Of a stretch of 64,000 nucleotides of DNA, positions 43,327-53,064 are shown in pieces. A model generated the notes under the pieces. It was given only the letters and a program-made list of their open reading frames with translations, was not told the origin of the DNA and did no database searches. How positions within the stretch are numbered: position 1 is the stretch's first letter; each line of letters opens with the position of its first letter. The DNA is from Actinoplanes teichomyceticus ATCC 31121 (GTDB lineage: Bacteria > Actinomycetota > Actinomycetes > Mycobacteriales > Micromonosporaceae), in assembly GCF_003711105.1 (NCBI RefSeq), contig NZ_CP023865.1, positions 1,338,001 through 1,402,000 on the forward strand. The letters run 5' to 3'. Made by a program: the position numbers and the translations under genes.

Positions 43327-45204
43327 GTGCCTGGACCGCTCGACCCCGGCGTGAACGTGATCGGATCGACCGATCCCAGCCGCATCCGCAACTTCTGCAT
43401 CATCGCCCACATCGACCACGGCAAGTCGACGCTGGCCGACCGGATGCTGCAGATCACCGGGGTGGTCGACCCGCGGCAGATGCGCGCTCAGTACCTGGAC
43501 CGGATGGACATCGAGCGCGAGCGCGGCATCACCATCAAGTCCCAGGCCGTACGCATGCCCTGGACCGTGCGTGCCGGCGACCGGACCGGCGAGTCGGCCG
43601 TCCTCAACATGATCGACACCCCCGGCCACGTCGACTTCACCTACGAGGTCTCCCGCAGCCTGGCCGCCTGCGAGGGCGCGATCCTGCTGGTCGACGCCGC
43701 GCAGGGGATCGAGGCGCAGACCCTCGCCAACCTGTACCTGGCGATGGAGAACGACCTGCACATCATCCCGGTGCTCAACAAGATCGACCTGCCCGCGGCG
43801 CAGCCCGAGAAGTACGCCGAGGAGCTGGCCAAGCTGATCGGCGTGGAGCCCACCGACGTGCTGCGCGTCTCCGGCAAGACCGGTGTCGGCGTGGACCACC
43901 TGCTGGACGAGATCGTCCGGCAGTTCCCGGCCCCGGTCGGCGACCCGGCCGCCCCGGCCCGCGCGATGATCTTCGACTCGGTGTACGACGTGTACCGCGG
44001 CGTCGTCACCTACGTCCGCGTGGTCGACGGCCGGATCGAGGCCCGTGACCGGATCAAGATGATGTCCACCGGCGCCGTGCACGAGCTGCTGGAGCTGGGT
44101 GTCGCCTCACCGGAGATGGAGAAGGCCGGCGCGCTCGGCGTCGGCGAGGTGGGTTACCTGATCACCGGTGTGAAGGACGTCCGCCAGTCCCGGGTCGGTG
44201 ACACCGTCACCGGCAACAACCGGCCGGCGAAGGAGGCCCTCGGCGGCTACAAGGACCCCAAGCCGATGGTCTACTCGGGTCTCTACCCGATCGACGGCTC
44301 GGACTACCCGGCGCTGCGCGACGCGCTGGACAAGCTGAAGCTCAACGACGCCGCGCTCACCTACGAGCCGGAGACGTCGGCGGCGCTCGGCTTCGGCTTC
44401 CGCGTCGGCTACCTCGGCCTGCTGCACCTGGAGATCATCGGCGAGCGGCTGGAGCGGGAGTTCGGCCTCGACCTGATCTCCACCGCGCCGAACGTGGTGT
44501 ACCGGGTGATCACCGAGGACGCCAAGGAGACCGTGGTCACCAACCCGAGCGAGTTCCCGGCCGGCAAGATCGCCGAGATCCACGAGCCTGTGGTGCGCGC
44601 CACAGTTCTGGTGCCGAACGAGTACGTCGGCGCCGTCATGGAGCTGTGCCAGAGCCGCCGGGGCTCGCTGCTCGGCATGGAGTACCTGTCCGCCGAACGG
44701 GTGGAACTGCGGTACACCCTGCCGCTGGCCGAGATCATCTTCGACTTCTTCGACCAGCTGAAGAGCAAGACCAAGGGGTACGCCTCACTCGACTACGAGC
44801 CCTCCGGCGAGCAGGTCGCCGACCTGGTGAAGGTGGACATCCTGCTGCACGGCGAGCCGGTCGACGCGTTCAGCGCCATCGTGCACAAGGACAAGGCTTA
44901 CACGTACGGCACGACGATCGCCGCCAAGCTGCAGAAACTCATCCCGCGGCAGCAGTTCGAGGTGCCCATCCAGGCGGCCATCGGCTCCCGCATCATCGCC
45001 CGCGAGACGATCCGCGCGATCCGCAAGGACGTGCTGGCCAAGTGCTACGGCGGTGACATCAGCCGCAAGCGCAAGCTGCTCGAGAAGCAGAAGGAAGGCA
45101 AGAAGCGAATGAAGATGGTGGGCCGCGTGGAGGTCCCGCAGGAGGCCTTCATCGCCGCGCTCTCCACCACCGAGGCACCGGAGGCGAAGGGCGCCAAAAA
45201 ATAG
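43327..45204 (+). CDS. lepA: Elongation factor 4 (LepA)
   Basis: Translational GTPase that acts on stalled or misregistered ribosomes and in initiation. GTG 43327 gives 625 residues. The G domain has [15 protein letters not shown] (G1), the [12 protein letters not shown] switch region (G2), DTPGHVDF (G3) and NKIDLP (G4). The LepA-specific C-terminal domain follows, with [14 protein letters not shown] and the basic end [18 protein letters not shown]. It is complete and starts the conserved lepA-hemW-hrcA-dnaJ neighbourhood, though five genes intervene before hemW here. Confidence 0.98.
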   Translation: MPGPLDPGVNVIGSTDPSRIRNFCIIAHIDHGKSTLADRMLQITGVVDPRQMRAQYLDRMDIERERGITIKSQAVRMPWTVRAGDRTGESAVLNMIDTPGHVDFTYEVSRSLAACEGAILLVDAAQGIEAQTLANLYLAMENDLHIIPVLNKIDLPAAQPEKYAEELAKLIGVEPTDVLRVSGKTGVGVDHLLDEIVRQFPAPVGDPAAPARAMIFDSVYDVYRGVVTYVRVVDGRIEARDRIKMMSTGAVHELLELGVASPEMEKAGALGVGEVGYLITGVKDVRQSRVGDTVTGNNRPAKEALGGYKDPKPMVYSGLYPIDGSDYPALRDALDKLKLNDAALTYEPETSAALGFGFRVGYLGLLHLEIIGERLEREFGLDLISTAPNVVYRVITEDAKETVVTNPSEFPAGKIAEIHEPVVRATVLVPNEYVGAVMELCQSRRGSLLGMEYLSAERVELRYTLPLAEIIFDFFDQLKSKTKGYASLDYEPSGEQVADLVKVDILLHGEPVDAFSAIVHKDKAYTYGTTIAAKLQKLIPRQQFEVPIQAAIGSRIIARETIRAIRKDVLAKCYGGDISRKRKLLEKQKEGKKRMKMVGRVEVPQEAFIAALSTTEAPEAKGAKK

Positions 45205-45286
45205 GGCGGTTTGATTTCTCGAGGGGTCGGGAACTCTGGGGCTCGACGGACGCAACCGACAAGCACCACCCCCGAGGAGGAACCAC

Positions 45287-45562
45287 ATGACCGTCACCGG
45301 AATCATCACCGCGCTGATCGTCGGTCTGATCATCGGTGCCCTGGGTCGCCTGGTCGTACCCGGCAAGCAGAACATCCCGATCTGGCTGACCATGGTCATC
45401 GGTGTGGTCGCGGCGCTGCTGGGCACGGTGCTGGCCCGGGCGTTCGGTGTCGCCGACACCAACGGCTTCGACTGGATCGAGTTCTTCTTCCAGGTCGTGC
45501 TCGCCGCCATCGGTGTGGCCCTGACCGTCGGCGTTGTCGGCCGCCGGAGCCTCACCCGATAA
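45287..45562 (+). CDS. GlsB/YeaQ/YmgE family small membrane protein
   Basis: The 91-residue product has three hydrophobic segments and the family pattern IITALIVGLIIGALGRLVVPGKQ. The family was named as transglycosylase-associated, but its role is unclear. ATG 45287 has a strong GAGGAGG. It lies 82 nt after lepA and before a strong terminator. Confidence 0.9.
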   Translation: MTVTGIITALIVGLIIGALGRLVVPGKQNIPIWLTMVIGVVAALLGTVLARAFGVADTNGFDWIEFFFQVVLAAIGVALTVGVVGRRSLTR

Positions 45563-45577
45563 CACCCGCAAAGCCGA

Positions 45578-45609
45578 AAAGCGCCGGGCCTTTCCAGGCC
45601 CGGCGCTTT
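45578..45609 (+). terminator. Intrinsic terminator after the GlsB-type gene
   Basis: Perfect 14-bp arms AAAGCGCCGGGCCT and AGGCCCGGCGCTTT with a TTCC loop, 15 nt past the stop. Confidence 0.88.
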
Positions 45610-45691
45610 CGCGTTGCGCCAATAGCGGCCGATCGGAAAGCGGCGGCCTGCCGGGGTGTTCATTTCCGGACAATCCGCCGGTCACGGAAAC

Positions 45692-45867
45692 GGAAGTGCC
45701 AGCGGGCGCAGCGGCCGGAAGTGGCGGCGGGCGCAGGGATCGGAAGTGCCAGCGGACGCAGCGGCCGGAAGTTGGGGGGAGGCGGCGGCCCGAAGTGCTG
45801 GTGAAGGCAGGGATCGGAAGTGGCGGGGAGGCGGCGGCCCGAAGTGGCGGGGCGGGGGTGGCCGGCG
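45692..45867. repeat. 25-bp degenerate minisatellite
   Basis: About seven units of GGAAGTGCCAGCGGGCGCAG-type sequence, 24-25 bp each, the later ones more diverged. No gene is found in 45563-45895; this repeat and the preceding terminator account for most of it. It sits at the 3' end of the minus-strand sensor gene. Confidence 0.85.
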
Positions 45868-45895
45868 AGGCCGGGTGGCCCGAGCCCGGAGCAGG

Positions 45896-47527
45896 TCAGT
45901 ACCGGAACCGCTGCTGCGCGGACCGCCGGTTGACCCAGGCCGGCATGTCACCGCCGTGCTCGGCGTGCGGGTGCCGCTCGGCCGGGTCGTGGTTGCGGGT
46001 GATGTCCCGCATGGTCACCACGAGGCCCTGCACCAGGCGGTCCTCCCGCAGGTCCCGGTAGGTGAGCTCGATCAGCACCTGGGTCAGGTCCGCGCGCTGC
46101 AGGGCGCAGTGCAGGACGCCGTCGCCCTGGGCGCGCAGCGCGTCGCGCACCATCGCCCGGTCGTCCGGGTGGATCAGCTCGTCGAGGGTGGTGAGCGGGG
46201 GTAGTTCGTCCTGGCCGAGCAGGTCGCGCAGCGCCGGGCTGGAATACCGGATCCGCTGGTCGGCGTCGATCACCGCCATCAGATCCGCTGTGTTGCGGAT
46301 CACGGCGCGCAGGTAGAGGTCGCTGTCCCGCCGGCCGACCGCCTCGACCAGGGTGATCCGGTCCAGGGCGAGCGCGGCCTGCCCGGCCAGCACCTCCAGC
46401 GCGTCGTGCCCGGTGGCCAGGGACTCCCGCCGCCCGGTGAGGACCAGCGCACCGCCGCTGGGCCGCGCCACGTCGAGCGGTTCCAGCCGCAGCGGGCAGA
46501 CCATGGTGCGCTCGTCCGGCTCCACCGCGTCCAGCCACCAGCTGCGGGTCGCCGGGCCGGCCGGCTCCGGCGGCAGCTCGGCGGGGGTCAGCTCGTCGAC
46601 GAGCGCGACCCGGCGGACGTCCTGAGGTGGCAGGAGCTGGGCGACCGCCGCGCGCACCGCGGCGTCGACGGCCGGCCGATCCGCGGCCGCGACCAGCGCC
46701 GCGGTCGCGGCGCGCAGGACGTGCTCGCGGGTCAGGGCTTGGCCGTGCCGGCGGATCGAGTCGGCCAGCCGGGTGATGACGAGCAGGAGCGTGATCGCGC
46801 CGGTGACGGCGATCACCACGCCGTCCCGGACGGTGCCCTGAAGCGCTTCGATGAGCAGCACCGTGGGCGGCACCCCGGCCGACGCGGCGAGCAGCACCGC
46901 CCACCGGAACTTGCCGGGGTCGTGCGGGGTCGGCGCCGGCTCGGTCAGCCGCACCATCGACGGGTGCAGGGCGCTCGCGGCCCAGCCGACGTAGAGCACC
47001 ACGAACAGCGACTCGGTGAGCGGGCCCTCGGCGAGCGGGTAGCACACGTCGCCGGCCAGCAGCCCCAGCGCGCCGATCAGCAGCAGCCGCGCCGACACGT
47101 TGCGCCGGTCCGCGGTGGCCAGCCGGCCGGCCACCACCACCAGCAGTAGGCCGCCGATCACGTCGGCGGCCGGGACCGCGCCCATCCGGCCCTGTGCGCC
47201 GATCACGAAGACCCAGATCACCAGCAGCGTCGAGCAGGCGAAGGCGAGCAGGTCGATCAGCCGGGCCCGGTCGGGGAGCAGCACGCCGCCCCGGGTGAAC
47301 TGCAGCAGGCAGAGCGACACCGAGCCGAACATCGACATGTAGAAGGGTTCGGCCAGGTCGCGGTGGCCGTACGCGTAGCAGACGTCGCCCACGGTCAGGG
47401 CGGCCACCGAGCCGGCGAGCAGCCACCAGGGCGCCGTCCGTGCCGGGCGGTGGCGGCGCACGCCCCAGGCGATCGCGGCCACGCCTCCCACCCCGAGCAG
47501 GCTCCATGCGAGGGCTCCCCAGAACAC
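45896..47527 (-). CDS. Multi-pass membrane sensor with GAF and PAS domains and no output domain
   Basis: The 543-residue product starts at ATG 47527. About eight hydrophobic segments fill residues 1-265, a MASE-like sensor region. A GAF domain (about 285-400) and a PAS domain (about 410-525, LYLRAVIRNTADLMAVIDADQRIRYSSPALRDLLG) follow. The chain then ends with NHDPAERHPHAEHGGDMPAWVNRRS. Related actinomycete proteins with this layout often continue into GGDEF-EAL domains for cyclic di-GMP; here nothing follows, and 45563-45895 downstream shows no remnant. It may work by protein contact or be a shortened relative. Confidence 0.82.
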   Translation of the reverse strand: MFWGALAWSLLGVGGVAAIAWGVRRHRPARTAPWWLLAGSVAALTVGDVCYAYGHRDLAEPFYMSMFGSVSLCLLQFTRGGVLLPDRARLIDLLAFACSTLLVIWVFVIGAQGRMGAVPAADVIGGLLLVVVAGRLATADRRNVSARLLLIGALGLLAGDVCYPLAEGPLTESLFVVLYVGWAASALHPSMVRLTEPAPTPHDPGKFRWAVLLAASAGVPPTVLLIEALQGTVRDGVVIAVTGAITLLLVITRLADSIRRHGQALTREHVLRAATAALVAAADRPAVDAAVRAAVAQLLPPQDVRRVALVDELTPAELPPEPAGPATRSWWLDAVEPDERTMVCPLRLEPLDVARPSGGALVLTGRRESLATGHDALEVLAGQAALALDRITLVEAVGRRDSDLYLRAVIRNTADLMAVIDADQRIRYSSPALRDLLGQDELPPLTTLDELIHPDDRAMVRDALRAQGDGVLHCALQRADLTQVLIELTYRDLREDRLVQGLVVTMRDITRNHDPAERHPHAEHGGDMPAWVNRRSAQQRFRY

Positions 47528-47642
47528 GCCCTACTTAGTACCAGGGTGGTTGCGCACTGTCCACGTCGATGTATACGCAGCGCAATTCCCGCTCCGGCGG
47601 CCACAATTACCGCACGTCACCGAAAGTTGCGGCGGCGTGACG

Positions 47643-48497
47643 TCAGTTGAAGACTTCGGCGACGACGCGGCCCTCGTCGTGGGCGCCGGTCGTGGTTACC
47701 TGCTGCCACTTTCCGTCCGGGGCCGTCCACTCCAGGGCGCCGAAACGTACCCGTTCGAGACCGGTCGCCGAGGCGTGCGAGACCAGCCAGTGCGCGTAGC
47801 GCCAGCCGGAACTGGGATTGCTGACCGAAACCGTCAGGCCGGCCGCGTGCTCGCTGGCGGAGTCCAGTTTCTTGCCCCAGTCCAGTTTGAGACCGGCCAT
47901 GAGGGCGGACGCGGCCGCGGCGCCGCGCACCGCCGGGGCGCCGGTCACCGTGCAGGCGACCGCGCCGGTGGCCCGGCCCAGCAGCGCGCGGGCCAGGACC
48001 CGGGACTCGTCCGCCCACTTCTCGTACGCGTTCGGGTACGCCGAGCGCTGCACCTTCTGCGCCGCGTCGGTGACCCGCATGTCCTCCCAGCCCTTCACCT
48101 TCCTCAGTGCGGTGTAGAACTTGGCGGCCGCGTACCTCGGGTTCTTGATCTGCTCGAACGTGCCCCACCCCTGGCTGGGACGCTGCTGGAAGAGGCCGAC
48201 CGAGTCGCGGTCGCCGTCGTCCAGGTTCTCCAGCTTGGACTCCTGCAGGGCGGTGGCCAGCGCGACCACCACCGCCTGCTCGGGCATCTCCTTGCGCACG
48301 CCGACCGCGGCGATCGTCGCGGCGTTGGCCATCTGCACCGAGTCCAGGGTGACCTCGCCGTCGGCGCGGACCGTGCACTCCGGGCCGATCCGGGGCAGCT
48401 TGATGCCGCCGGGAACCTTGCTGAGCACGAAGAACACGCTCACCACGGCGATGAGGGCCAGCGAGGCGAACACTCCGATGACCGCTTTCAACCTCAC
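47643..48497 (-). CDS. Exported lytic-transglycosylase-like protein
   Basis: The 284-residue product starts at GTG 48497 with GAGGAGG upstream. An N-terminal hydrophobic segment (AVIGVFASLALIAVVSVFFVL) exports or anchors it. The folded region has MANAATIAAVG ... ALATALQESKLENLDDGDRDSVGLFQQRPSQGWG, the actinobacterial soluble-transglycosylase-like pattern with a catalytic glutamate candidate in ALQES. Such proteins are sometimes misnamed heavy-metal transporters. A role in peptidoglycan turnover is inferred. The gap 47528-47642 between it and the sensor gene is AT-richer and probably holds the sensor's promoter. Confidence 0.82.
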   Translation of the reverse strand: MRLKAVIGVFASLALIAVVSVFFVLSKVPGGIKLPRIGPECTVRADGEVTLDSVQMANAATIAAVGVRKEMPEQAVVVALATALQESKLENLDDGDRDSVGLFQQRPSQGWGTFEQIKNPRYAAAKFYTALRKVKGWEDMRVTDAAQKVQRSAYPNAYEKWADESRVLARALLGRATGAVACTVTGAPAVRGAAAASALMAGLKLDWGKKLDSASEHAAGLTVSVSNPSSGWRYAHWLVSHASATGLERVRFGALEWTAPDGKWQQVTTTGAHDEGRVVAEVFN

Positions 48498-48572
48498 CGC
48501 ACCTCCTCACTGTCGGACGCCAAGCCTAATCAACGAGCGCACGGAGACATCCGTGACTGTCCGGATGTGCCG

Positions 48573-49343
48573 TCAGGGCGCCGGGATCCAGCTCGGGTCC
48601 CGCTTCTCCCGGCGGGCGGCCACCCCCTCCCGGCCCTCCGCAGAGGTGAAGTATCCGGCCGATCGGTCACTGAGGTCGGTCAGTTCGGCCCGGATGGACT
48701 CCGACCGGGTACGCCGCAGAAGTTCTTTCGTGCCGGCCAGCGCCAGCGGGCCGCCGCGGATCAGCGACGCGCAGTACCGGGCGACCGCGGCGTCCAGCTC
48801 CTCGTCCGGGACCGCGGCCGTGACCAGGCCGATCTCCGCCGCCCGCGGGCCGTCGAAGACGTCGCCGGTGAGGTAGAGCTCGGCGGCCGCCCGGGGGGCC
48901 AGCCGGGGCAGCACGGTGGCGCTGATCACGGCGGGGATCACGCCGAGCCGTACCTCGGTGAACGCGAAGGTCGCCGAGCGGGCGCAGACCGCGAGGTCGG
49001 CCGCGCCGATCAGGCCCAGGCCGCCGGCCCGGGCCGGGCCGCCGATCCGGGCCACCACCGGTTTCGGGAACTCCCAGAGCGCGGCCAGCAGGTCGGCCAT
49101 CAACTCGACCGGCAGACGCTCGCCCGGCCGGGTCGCGGCGGTCTCCTTCAGGTCGGCGCCGGAGCAGAACACCGGGCCGGTGTGCGAGAGAACCACCACA
49201 CGTACGGCGGGGTCGGCGGCCGCGGCGCCGAGCCGGGTGAGCAGTTCGGTGATGAGCGCGCGGGACAGCGCGTTGCGGTTGGCGGGGCTGTCCAGGGTCA
49301 GGGTGGTCACCCCGGCGGCGGTGACGGAACGGACCAGATCCAT
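48573..49343 (-). CDS. Enoyl-CoA hydratase/isomerase family protein
   Basis: The 256-residue crotonase-fold protein starts at ATG 49343. The oxyanion-hole segments are VFCSGADLKE and GPARAGGLGLIGAADLAV, followed by FAFTEVRLGVIPAVIS. The fatty-acid or amino-acid pathway it serves cannot be told, since no other beta-oxidation gene is adjacent. It is divergent from hemW with 37 nt between starts. Confidence 0.9.
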   Translation of the reverse strand: MDLVRSVTAAGVTTLTLDSPANRNALSRALITELLTRLGAAAADPAVRVVVLSHTGPVFCSGADLKETAATRPGERLPVELMADLLAALWEFPKPVVARIGGPARAGGLGLIGAADLAVCARSATFAFTEVRLGVIPAVISATVLPRLAPRAAAELYLTGDVFDGPRAAEIGLVTAAVPDEELDAAVARYCASLIRGGPLALAGTKELLRRTRSESIRAELTDLSDRSAGYFTSAEGREGVAARREKRDPSWIPAP

Positions 49344-49380
49344 GCCCGGCACCTTAACGGCGACCGTGCACACTTGGCGG

Positions 49381-50583
49381 ATGGCCGGCGCACTCCCTGA
49401 TGGCGAACCCGTACCCGCGGACGGGTCGCTCCCCGACGAAGCCACCCGCGACGTGGGCGCGAACGGCTTCGCCGTCTACGTCCACGTGCCGTTCTGCGCC
49501 AGCCGGTGCGGGTACTGCGACTTCAACACCTACACCGCGAGCGAGCTGGGCGGCGGCGCCGGCCGCGACGAGTACGCCTCGACCGTGCTGCGCGAGCTGG
49601 ACCTGGCCGCCAAGGTGATCCAGCCGCGCCGGGTGGACACGGTCTTCGTCGGCGGCGGCACCCCCACCCTGCTGAGCGCCGACGATCTCGGCCGGATCCT
49701 CGACGGCATCGACCGCACCTGGGGCCTGGCCGCGGACGCCGAGGTCACCACCGAGGCGAACCCGGAGTCGGTGGACCCGGCCTACCTGGCCCGGCTGCGG
49801 GCGGCCGGCTACACCCGGATCTCGCTGGGCATGCAGTCGTCGGCGGCGCACGTGCTGCGCGTGCTGGACCGCAAGCACACCGCCGGCCGCGCGCCGCAGG
49901 CCGCCCGGGAGGCCCGGGAGGCCGGGTTCGAGCACGTCAACCTGGACCTGATCTACGGCACGCCGGGGGAGACCGCGGAGGATTTCGCGCAGTCGGTGCA
50001 GACCGTGATCGAGGCCGGCGTGGATCACGTCAGCGCCTACGCCCTGATCGTCGAGGACGGCACCCGGATGGCCGCGCGGATGCGCCGCGGCGAGATGCCC
50101 TACCCCTCCGACGACGTGGCCGCCGACCGCTACCTGGCCGCCGAGCAGGCGCTGACCGGCGCCGGCTTCCAGTGGTACGAGGTGTCCAACTGGGCGCGGC
50201 CCGGCGGCGAGTGCCGGCACAACCGGCTGTACTGGACCGGCGCGGACTGGTGGGGGCTGGGCCCCGGCGCGCACAGCCACGTCGGCGGGGTGCGCTGGTG
50301 GAACGTGAAGCACCCGTCGGCGTACGCCCAGCGTCTGGCCGGTGGCGTCTCGCCCGGTCACGGCCGGGAGCTGCTGTCCGCGGCGGACCGGCACGTGGAG
50401 GACGTGATGCTGCGGGTCCGGCTGCGCGACGGCATCGCCCTGGATCGGGTGGACCGGGCCGGCGCGGAGCGGGCCCTGGCCGGTGGTCTGCTGGAGCCGG
50501 CGGCCTGGGCGGCCGGGCGGCTGGTGCTGACCCTGCGCGGCCGGCTGCTGGCCGACGCGGTGATCCGGGACGTCGTCGCCTGA
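49381..50583 (+). CDS. hemW: Radical SAM heme chaperone HemW
   Basis: Binds heme and a 4Fe-4S cluster and delivers heme to target proteins. The 400-residue product has the signature VYVHVPFCASRCGYCDFNTY with cluster ligands Cys39, Cys43 and Cys46. It lacks the fourth Cys (CNxxC) that marks true coproporphyrinogen oxidase HemN, since the residue after CGYC is D. Also visible are GGGTPTLL and the C-terminal HemN_C region. ATG 49381 has a CACACT -10-like box ending 6 nt upstream. Its place before hrcA-dnaJ is conserved. Confidence 0.95.
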   Translation: MAGALPDGEPVPADGSLPDEATRDVGANGFAVYVHVPFCASRCGYCDFNTYTASELGGGAGRDEYASTVLRELDLAAKVIQPRRVDTVFVGGGTPTLLSADDLGRILDGIDRTWGLAADAEVTTEANPESVDPAYLARLRAAGYTRISLGMQSSAAHVLRVLDRKHTAGRAPQAAREAREAGFEHVNLDLIYGTPGETAEDFAQSVQTVIEAGVDHVSAYALIVEDGTRMAARMRRGEMPYPSDDVAADRYLAAEQALTGAGFQWYEVSNWARPGGECRHNRLYWTGADWWGLGPGAHSHVGGVRWWNVKHPSAYAQRLAGGVSPGHGRELLSAADRHVEDVMLRVRLRDGIALDRVDRAGAERALAGGLLEPAAWAAGRLVLTLRGRLLADAVIRDVVA

Positions 50584-50721
50584 GCGCGCGCGGGTGGCCC
50601 GGCGGCGGCGATCGGCCGTACTCTTTCGGTCCGGCCCCGGCTGGCGGGCCGGATCGGCCGCCCCGGAACCGCCGAGGGTCCGTCCTTTCGATCATCGCGC
50701 TGCAGCCAGCGGCGACGTAGA

Positions 50722-50748
50722 CTGGCACTCTGTCCGCGGGAGTGCCAG
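50722..50748. promoter_or_regulatory. CIRCE operator of hrcA-dnaJ
   Basis: CTGGCACTC and GAGTGCCAG form perfect 9-nt arms with a 9-nt spacer, the CIRCE geometry (consensus TTAGCACTC-N9-GAGTGCTAA). It ends 12 nt before the hrcA ATG and abuts its Shine-Dalgarno GGGAGGG, so HrcA should repress its own operon. Confidence 0.92.
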
Positions 50749-50760
50749 AGGGAGGGTCAT

Positions 50761-51783
50761 ATGAGTCTGGATGACCGCAAGCTCGAGGTCCTGCGGGCGA
50801 TCGTCGAGGACTACGTGAAGACCCGCGAGCCGGTCGGCAGCAAGGCGCTGGTCGAGCGCCACCAGCTCGGTGTCTCCCCGGCCACGGTGCGCAACGACAT
50901 GGCCGTGCTGGAGGAGGAGGGGTACATCCGCCAGCCGCACACCAGCGCCGGCCGGGTGCCCACCGACGCGGGTTACCGGCTGTTCGTCGACCGGCTCACC
51001 CGGATCAAACCGCTCAGCCCGGCCGAGCGCCGGGCGATCGAGCGGTTCATGGTCGGCGCGGTCGACCTCGACGACGTGGTGCACCGCACGGTGCGCCTGC
51101 TGGCCCAGCTGACCCGCCAGGTCGCCGTGGTGCAGTACCCGAGCCTGTCCCGCTCCGCGGTGCGGCACCTGGAGCTGGTGCCGATCTCCACCACCCGGCT
51201 GATGCTGGTGATGATCACCGATACCGGCCGGGTCGAGCAGCGTCTGGTCGAGATGCCCGCCCCGGTGCCGGACGGCGACGTGTGGGAGCTGCGCCGCCGG
51301 GTGAACGAGAAGCTGGCCGGGCAGAAACTCGCGGACACCCCGCCGCTGGTGCAGAAACTCGTCGACGAGTGTGCACCGGAGCGGCGTGGGAACATGGCAT
51401 GTCTCGCCAGCGTGCTGCTGGAGACGCTGGTCGAGCGGAGTGAGGAGCGCCTCGCGCTGGCCGGGACGGCCAACCTCACCCGCGGCGGTGTGCTGGACTT
51501 CCAGGGCACGCTGCGACCCGTACTGGAAGCGCTGGAGGAGGAGGTCATCCTGCTCAAGCTGATCGGCGACCTGGAGCCCAGCACCACCCGGGTCCGGATC
51601 GGCGACGAGAACGAGATCGACAACCTCCGGTCCGCGTCCGTGGTCAGCACCGGTTACGGGCCGGGCGCCACGATCGTTGGTGGGCTCGGCGTGCTGGGGC
51701 CGACCCGGATGGACTACCCCGGCACCATCGCAACCGTTCGTGCAGTGGCACGCTACGTTGGCGACCTGTTGGCACAGAATTGA
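50761..51783 (+). CDS. hrcA: Heat-inducible transcription repressor HrcA
   Basis: The 340-residue product begins [52 protein letters not shown], the HrcA winged-helix DNA-binding domain, with the GAF-like dimer and effector domain behind it. It controls heat-shock genes through CIRCE, with one site directly upstream. It is 34 nt ahead of dnaJ, so the pair is probably co-transcribed. Confidence 0.98.
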   Translation: MSLDDRKLEVLRAIVEDYVKTREPVGSKALVERHQLGVSPATVRNDMAVLEEEGYIRQPHTSAGRVPTDAGYRLFVDRLTRIKPLSPAERRAIERFMVGAVDLDDVVHRTVRLLAQLTRQVAVVQYPSLSRSAVRHLELVPISTTRLMLVMITDTGRVEQRLVEMPAPVPDGDVWELRRRVNEKLAGQKLADTPPLVQKLVDECAPERRGNMACLASVLLETLVERSEERLALAGTANLTRGGVLDFQGTLRPVLEALEEEVILLKLIGDLEPSTTRVRIGDENEIDNLRSASVVSTGYGPGATIVGGLGVLGPTRMDYPGTIATVRAVARYVGDLLAQN

Positions 51784-51817
51784 CGGATCCGCGCAGACAT
51801 TGAGGACTCCAAACCCC

Positions 51818-52957
51818 GTGGCCAAGGACTACTACGGAATTCTCGGCGTGAGCCGGGAAGCCACCGACGACGAGATCAAGCGCGCCTACCGCAAACTGGC
51901 TCGGCAGTACCATCCGGACGTCAACCCCGATCCGGAGGCGCACGAGAAGTTCAAGGACATCAACGCGGCGTACGAGGTCCTCTCCGACGACCAGAAGCGG
52001 CAGATCGTCGACCTCGGCGGCGACCCGCTCGCGCCCGGCGGCGGCGCGCCCGGCGGTGGCCCCGGCGGGGCCGGCCCGTTCGTCGGTTTCCAGGACATCA
52101 TGGACGCCTTCTTCGGCACCGCGGCCGGTGGTGGCAGCCGCGGTCCGCGGCCGCGCACGCGGCCCGGGGCCGACGCCATCCTGCGCCTGGAGCTGGACCT
52201 GGTGGAGACCGCGTTCGGCGTCGAGGCGCCGATCACCGTCGACACCGCGGTGCTCTGCACCCAGTGCTCCGGGGCCGGCACCGCGCCCGGCACCCACCTG
52301 GCCACCTGTGAGGTGTGCGCCGGTCGTGGCGAGGTGCAGTCGGTGCAGCGCACCTTCCTCGGCCAGGTCGTCTCGTCCCGCCCCTGCCAGAACTGCCAGG
52401 GGCACGGCACGGTGATCCCCAACCCCTGCCCGACCTGCGCCGGCGACGGGCGCATCCGCACCCGGCGCTCGCTCACCGTGAAGATCCCGGCCGGGGTCGA
52501 GGACGGCATGCGCATCCGCCTCGCCCAGCAGGGCGAGGTCGGTCCGGGCGGCGGCACCGCCGGTGATCTCTACGTGGAGATCCACGAGCGCCCGCACGAC
52601 GTCTACTCGCGCAAGGGCGACGACCTGCACTGCCGGGTCACCCTGCCGATGACGGCCGCGGCGCTGGGCACCCGGATGACCATCAAGACCCTCGACGGCG
52701 AGGAGAACATCGAGGTCAAGCCGGGCACGCAGCCGGCCAGCACGCTGCGCATCCGGGGCAAGGGCGTGCCGCACCTGCGCGGTCAGGGCCGCGGTGACCT
52801 CTTCGTCCACCTGGACGTCAAGACGCCCACCAAGCTCACCGCCGACCAGGAGCGGATGCTGCGCGACTTCGCCAAGACCCGCGGTGAGGACGTCGCCGAG
52901 CTCAGCAAGCAGGGCGGCTTCTTCAGCCGGATGCGCGACGCGTTCAACGGCCACTGA
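51818..52957 (+). CDS. dnaJ: Chaperone DnaJ
   Basis: Co-chaperone stimulating DnaK ATPase. GTG 51818 gives 379 residues: a J domain with QYHPDVNPD (HPD motif), a Gly-rich linker, a zinc domain with four CxxCxGxG repeats ([32 protein letters not shown]), and the substrate-binding C-terminal domains. It is the hrcA-linked DnaJ of actinobacteria (often called DnaJ2), distinct from the dnaK-operon copy expected elsewhere. Confidence 0.97.
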   Translation: MAKDYYGILGVSREATDDEIKRAYRKLARQYHPDVNPDPEAHEKFKDINAAYEVLSDDQKRQIVDLGGDPLAPGGGAPGGGPGGAGPFVGFQDIMDAFFGTAAGGGSRGPRPRTRPGADAILRLELDLVETAFGVEAPITVDTAVLCTQCSGAGTAPGTHLATCEVCAGRGEVQSVQRTFLGQVVSSRPCQNCQGHGTVIPNPCPTCAGDGRIRTRRSLTVKIPAGVEDGMRIRLAQQGEVGPGGGTAGDLYVEIHERPHDVYSRKGDDLHCRVTLPMTAAALGTRMTIKTLDGEENIEVKPGTQPASTLRIRGKGVPHLRGQGRGDLFVHLDVKTPTKLTADQERMLRDFAKTRGEDVAELSKQGGFFSRMRDAFNGH

Positions 52958-53052
52958 CCGGCCGGCGACACGGGAGGCGGTGGCCGGCGGCCACCGCCTC
53001 GCGGGCGTGGCACGCGCCCCCGGCCGGCGGCTGGGCGGCTTCCCCGGCGCGG

Positions 53053-53058
53053 TAGCGT
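53053..53058 (+). promoter_or_regulatory. -10 element for leaderless rsmE
   Basis: TAGCGT ends 6 nt before GTG 53065, with only GCGGGG between. Confidence 0.45.
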
Positions 53059-53064
53059 GCGGGG

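Noticed and set aside
42166..44082. 638-residue minus-strand frame opposite the MOSC and lepA genes
   Set aside because: Shadow composition and overlap with two certain genes.
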